Part shown: piece by piece, positions 14,783 to 16,951 of the stretch | Position numbering within the stretch: position 1 is the first letter of the stretch | How the letters are laid out: the number at the start of each line of letters is the position of its first letter | NCBI GenBank assembly: GCA_016938245.1 | Contig: JAFGUY010000082.1 | Coordinates: 1-16,951 of the forward strand | Origin: Candidatus Omnitrophota bacterium | Lineage (GTDB): Bacteria; Omnitrophota; Gorgyraeia; Gygaellales; Profunditerraquicolaceae | Reading direction: 5' to 3' | DNA length: 16,951 bases | Made by a program: the position numbers and the translations under genes | Notes under the pieces: generated by a model | Database searches by the model: none | The model's input: only the letters and a program-made list of their open reading frames with translations | Told to the model about the DNA's origin: nothing

Positions 14783-15772
14783 TTAATTTAAATCATACCT
14801 TTTAAGCGCATAATTTAAAATCTTTCCGATTATACCTTCATAAGTAATCCCGGCATTCTCGGCAACGAGCTTAAAAACATCTTCTGTAGAAAGTGAAGGA
14901 AGGGGATTAATCTCTAAAACATATGGGCTTCCTTCCCGGTCAACCCTAAAATCCACACGCCCAAAGTCGCGGCATTCAACAGTGCGGTAAGTCTTTAATG
15001 CCAGGTCATCAATAGTTTTCTTTAATTCCGCAGATATCTTAGCAGGACAGATATACTCTAGCCTATCCGAAGTAATCCTGGCGAAAGTATAGAATTTATC
15101 ATTTAGTTTAAGTTTTCCGTCTATCTTTATCTGTACTACCGGCATTATCTCAGGCTCCTCGTTACCGATTATAGCTACAGTAAACTCCTGGCCCGAGATA
15201 AACTCTTCCACTAATGCCGGCTGTTTATAAGTATTGATAATATATTCCACCTGTTGAGTAAGCTCTGTTTTATTCTTAACCCGGGAGTTTTCGCTTAACC
15301 CCTTAGAAGAACCTTCAAAGCGCGGCTTTACAATCAAAGGAAATTTATGATGATTGGTATGATTTAATTGTTCGCTGGAATTTACTTCGAAGAATTTAGG
15401 GGTTGGTATTTTATCTGCGATAAATATCTTTTTAGCCATAACCTTATCCAAAGTTATCCCTAAAGTTAGGGCATCTGCCCCTACAAATGGAATTCCGGCC
15501 ATCTCTAGAATAGCCGGAACCTGAGATTCCCTGTTTCTGCCAAAAAGCCCTTCGGATATATTAAAAACGATATCTACTTTTAAAGAACCCAATCTATCTA
15601 AAAGATTTTCCGCATTGCCAATCCTTTCGACCTTAAACTTATTCGCCTCTATAGCTTCAGCAATTACATCAATAGTGGAAGGATGGTCAAATTCGGCATT
15701 GGCATCTTCAGGATCACCGTCTTTAAACTGATAATCTGACTTTAAATCGTATGTTAACCCGACAATTTTCAT
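14783..15772 (-). CDS. D-Ala-D-Ala ligase-like ATP-grasp enzyme, copy 1
   Basis: At 329 residues this is a diverged tandem paralogue of the next gene and the first gene of the kamA operon. It shares the N-terminal VFNISEGLFGRNRESQVPA (69-87), FPLIVKP (144-150), the lid GSSKGL (154-159), R272/D274 (GRVDFRVD) and E287/N289 (LEINPLPSLS). PSLS instead of the partner's PGLD, together with other differences in the C-terminal half, suggests that the two enzymes use different acceptors or act in sequence. The start is fixed by homology with the paralogue (MKIxxLTYxLK), although there is no Shine-Dalgarno. The ATG lies only eight bases after the T tract of a terminator-like hairpin. Substrates cannot be read from sequence; a lysine-derived product is inferred from kamA. 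Confidence 0.85.
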   Translation of the reverse strand: MKIVGLTYDLKSDYQFKDGDPEDANAEFDHPSTIDVIAEAIEANKFKVERIGNAENLLDRLGSLKVDIVFNISEGLFGRNRESQVPAILEMAGIPFVGADALTLGITLDKVMAKKIFIADKIPTPKFFEVNSSEQLNHTNHHKFPLIVKPRFEGSSKGLSENSRVKNKTELTQQVEYIINTYKQPALVEEFISGQEFTVAIIGNEEPEIMPVVQIKIDGKLKLNDKFYTFARITSDRLEYICPAKISAELKKTIDDLALKTYRTVECRDFGRVDFRVDREGSPYVLEINPLPSLSTEDVFKLVAENAGITYEGIIGKILNYALKRYDLN

Positions 15773-15780
15773 AAGGCTAT

Positions 15781-15813
15781 AAAAAAAGCTCTTTCTTTTG
15801 TTAAAAGAGCTTT
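15781..15813 (-). terminator. Intrinsic terminator or attenuator before the ATP-grasp/kamA operon
   Basis: On the minus strand AAAGCTCTTT (15804-15813) and AAAGAGCTTT (15785-15794) form a perfect 10-bp stem around a 9-base loop. The stem runs into an uninterrupted T run to 15781, the layout of a Rho-independent terminator, although the stem is AT-rich. It lies after the UPF0280 gene but also downstream of the operon promoter and just eight bases before an ATG. It may both end the upstream transcript and act as an attenuator. Confidence 0.65.
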
Positions 15814-15824
15814 AAAAATACAGT

Positions 15825-15869
15825 TTATTTTTTCAATTTAAGCTTTATGCCTCCTAAAATTAACCCCAA
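15825..15869 (-). other. Possible lysine-rich leader peptide
   Basis: Between the operon promoter and the terminator-like hairpin there is a small frame of 14 codons, TTG to TAA, encoding MGLILGGIKLKLKK, with four lysines in its last six residues. Within it an orphan AGGAGG (15850-15855) is followed 13 bases later by another TTG that would give only M-K-K. Such a peptide could sense lysyl-tRNA supply ahead of a lysine-consuming operon. In AT-rich DNA, lysine codons are common by chance, so this is speculative. Confidence 0.25.
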
Positions 15870-15888
15870 ATCTTGTATCTACACTAAA

Positions 15889-15917
15889 TTTTTATCACAA
15901 TATATTGTTTTTGTCAA
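15889..15917 (-). promoter_or_regulatory. Promoter of the ATP-grasp/ATP-grasp/kamA operon
   Basis: On the minus strand a perfect TTGACA (15912-15917) is followed after 17 bases by TAAAAA (15889-15894, four of six matches). Transcription should start near 15882, giving a leader of about 110 bases that includes the putative leader frame and the hairpin. The spacer contains an AATATATT palindrome (CAATATATTG). Confidence 0.7.
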
Positions 15918-15971
15918 GAAATTTTTGGTTTTGGATGGTAGGCTAATGAGAGGCTTTATCGACGAGAGTAG

Positions 15972-16709
15972 TTATTTGCTGAATTCTATTCCACCCCAGC
16001 TGACTAAATTATTTTTTAAAATGATCACTATCCCTAAAACACCTTTTATCCTGCGCGCAAAATCAAGGGCTTTCTGTAAATCCTGTTTAAAATTTATCCG
16101 GTTACAGGTAGCTGTAGCAACTGCATCGGCAAGACTTGCACTCTTAGATAATATGACTACACTATCTGCCTGGCCAAAACTTAAAGAATGCCCGATTGTC
16201 CCGGAAGAAGTACAAATCCCTAAAGGGGTTTCTTTGGGTTTTATTTTAAGACAAAGGTTATCCCATAACTTAGAGCGCCCGGAATAAATTCCAATAAGGC
16301 GCACTTTACGTGTTTTTAAAAATATGTCCCCGCCGTTCTCTATAACCACATCTTTATACCCTTTTTTTAATAAATCGCGCCCTAAAAATTCGCAGATAGA
16401 TCCGGCAACTGTAGCCATCGGCCCGACATTAGCCTCCTTAGATTGGTTAGCCATATCTTTTATAATAAGCGGGGCATTGGGTTCAACCGGTAATGGCCTT
16501 AACGCAGTTAAGAAACGATGGTCTCTTTCTATGTACCTTTCGATATCCCACCGGTAAAGCCTTATCCTCTCCTCGATAAAAGCTTTATCCACCGCTTTAT
16601 CGGTAGTAACCCTAATATCCGTCTCTTTAGCTATTATTTGTGTAACATAAAGGCTCTTGTCTTTGACCCAATCACGATAAAACCTTCTCTGATACTTACT
16701 GGTTTTCAT
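15972..16709 (-). CDS. UPF0280 family protein
   Basis: This 245-residue protein matches the UPF0280 family, which is related in fold to ApbE flavin transferases and has no settled function as far as I know. Conserved family blocks are VGPMATVAG (95-103), ENGGDIFL (124-131), GICTSSGTIGHSLSFG (164-179), a following ADSVV and LADAVATAT block, and a C-terminal WGGIE. The N-terminus YQRRFYRDW is also typical. It begins three bases after the HAD gene stops and lacks a strong ribosome site, so coupling is likely. There are no membrane segments or signal peptide. It is followed by the terminator-like hairpin at 15781-15813. The family call is strong; a redox or cofactor role is only inference from the fold. 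Confidence 0.88.
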   Translation of the reverse strand: MKTSKYQRRFYRDWVKDKSLYVTQIIAKETDIRVTTDKAVDKAFIEERIRLYRWDIERYIERDHRFLTALRPLPVEPNAPLIIKDMANQSKEANVGPMATVAGSICEFLGRDLLKKGYKDVVIENGGDIFLKTRKVRLIGIYSGRSKLWDNLCLKIKPKETPLGICTSSGTIGHSLSFGQADSVVILSKSASLADAVATATCNRINFKQDLQKALDFARRIKGVLGIVIILKNNLVSWGGIEFSK

Positions 16710-16712
16710 ATT

Positions 16713-16951
16713 TTAATTTGATACAACGCCTAATCCTGCAAGATCACTTTTTAATTTCTTTATATCTTTGAAAACAAAACTGTTTATTTTAAGGGCCTTG
16801 GCGCTTTTAACTAATTCTTCCCTATCGTCGGTATAGAAGACTTCCTCCGGGAGTACCCTTAATACTTCTATTGAGTTACGTAAAAGTAATGGAAATGAAC
16901 CCTTAATTGTGCTATCATGGTTCCATGAGACCTCATGGAACCCAGAAAGAG
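16713..16951 (-). CDS. HAD-superfamily hydrolase, C-terminal part (runs off the window)
   Basis: A minus-strand frame open from the window edge to TAA (16713-16715) encodes at least 78 residues, too short at the edge to be obvious. EEVFYTDDREELVKSAKALKINSFVFKD matches the HAD motif IV acidic pair and following helix-strand (typical FxDDRxxNVxxAxxxG). A Lys upstream in STIKGSF is a plausible motif III lysine. The catalytic N-terminal DxD lies outside the window, so the substrate cannot be guessed. The end LAGLGV is typical of small HAD phosphatases. It is the first visible gene of a short unit with UPF0280. Confidence 0.7.
   Translation of the reverse strand, partial: LSGFHEVSWNHDSTIKGSFPLLLRNSIEVLRVLPEEVFYTDDREELVKSAKALKINSFVFKDIKKLKSDLAGLGVVSN

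Noticed and set aside
15773..15882. Lysine riboswitch before the kamA operon
   Set aside because: The leader is only about 110 bases and lacks the multi-helix layout expected of an L box (about 180 bases).
1..16951. CRISPR arrays, tRNA or rRNA genes
   Set aside because: No regular repeat-spacer pattern, cloverleaf or rRNA-like sequence was seen; coding genes fill nearly all of the window.

Overview
The window looks like an AT-rich bacterial chromosome segment (roughly 40% G+C by eye). Gene style, compact operons, frequent TTG starts and the protein families suggest an uncultured lineage of the Omnitrophota/PVC type. That placement is an inference from resemblance and no marker gene here proves it. 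Apart from yifB/comM, every recognised gene is on the minus strand.

Left end (1-1515): an intact IS1202/ISNCY-type insertion sequence with a doubled end motif lies about 70 bp upstream of a plus-strand yifB/comM AAA+ ATPase gene (1589-3115). That gene converges on a PKD-domain lipoprotein gene (4047-3127), which has its own promoter, as does the PilZ-domain gene next to it (4497-4156).

Middle (12528-4610): one long minus-strand operon starts at a strong promoter (TTGACC-17-TATAAT). In transcription order it holds an EF-G paralogue, a YchF-like protein without its GTPase core, purH, folC, mnmE, folE and a small Tic20/DUF4870-like membrane protein. Gaps or overlaps are only a few bases. The shared theme is translation GTPases plus folate: FolE and FolC make and polyglutamylate folate, and PurH and MnmE consume one-carbon folates. 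The first two genes are GTPase relatives with damaged catalytic machinery: the EF-G paralogue has Tyr for the switch-II His, and the YchF relative lacks the P-loop. folC carries an in-frame 30-bp palindromic tandem repeat.

Right (15917-12545): a second operon begins at a near-consensus promoter (TTGACA-17-TAAAAA). It has a roughly 110-nt leader ending in an intrinsic-terminator-like hairpin, then two tandem D-Ala-D-Ala-ligase-like ATP-grasp genes and a lysine 2,3-aminomutase (KamA) with all key residues. The two ligase genes lack visible Shine-Dalgarno sequences, and each start codon abuts a hairpin. A pathway that makes beta-lysine and ligates it to something is the most interesting unexplained system here.

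Upstream of that operon are a UPF0280 gene and the C-terminal end of a HAD-family phosphatase that runs off the right edge.
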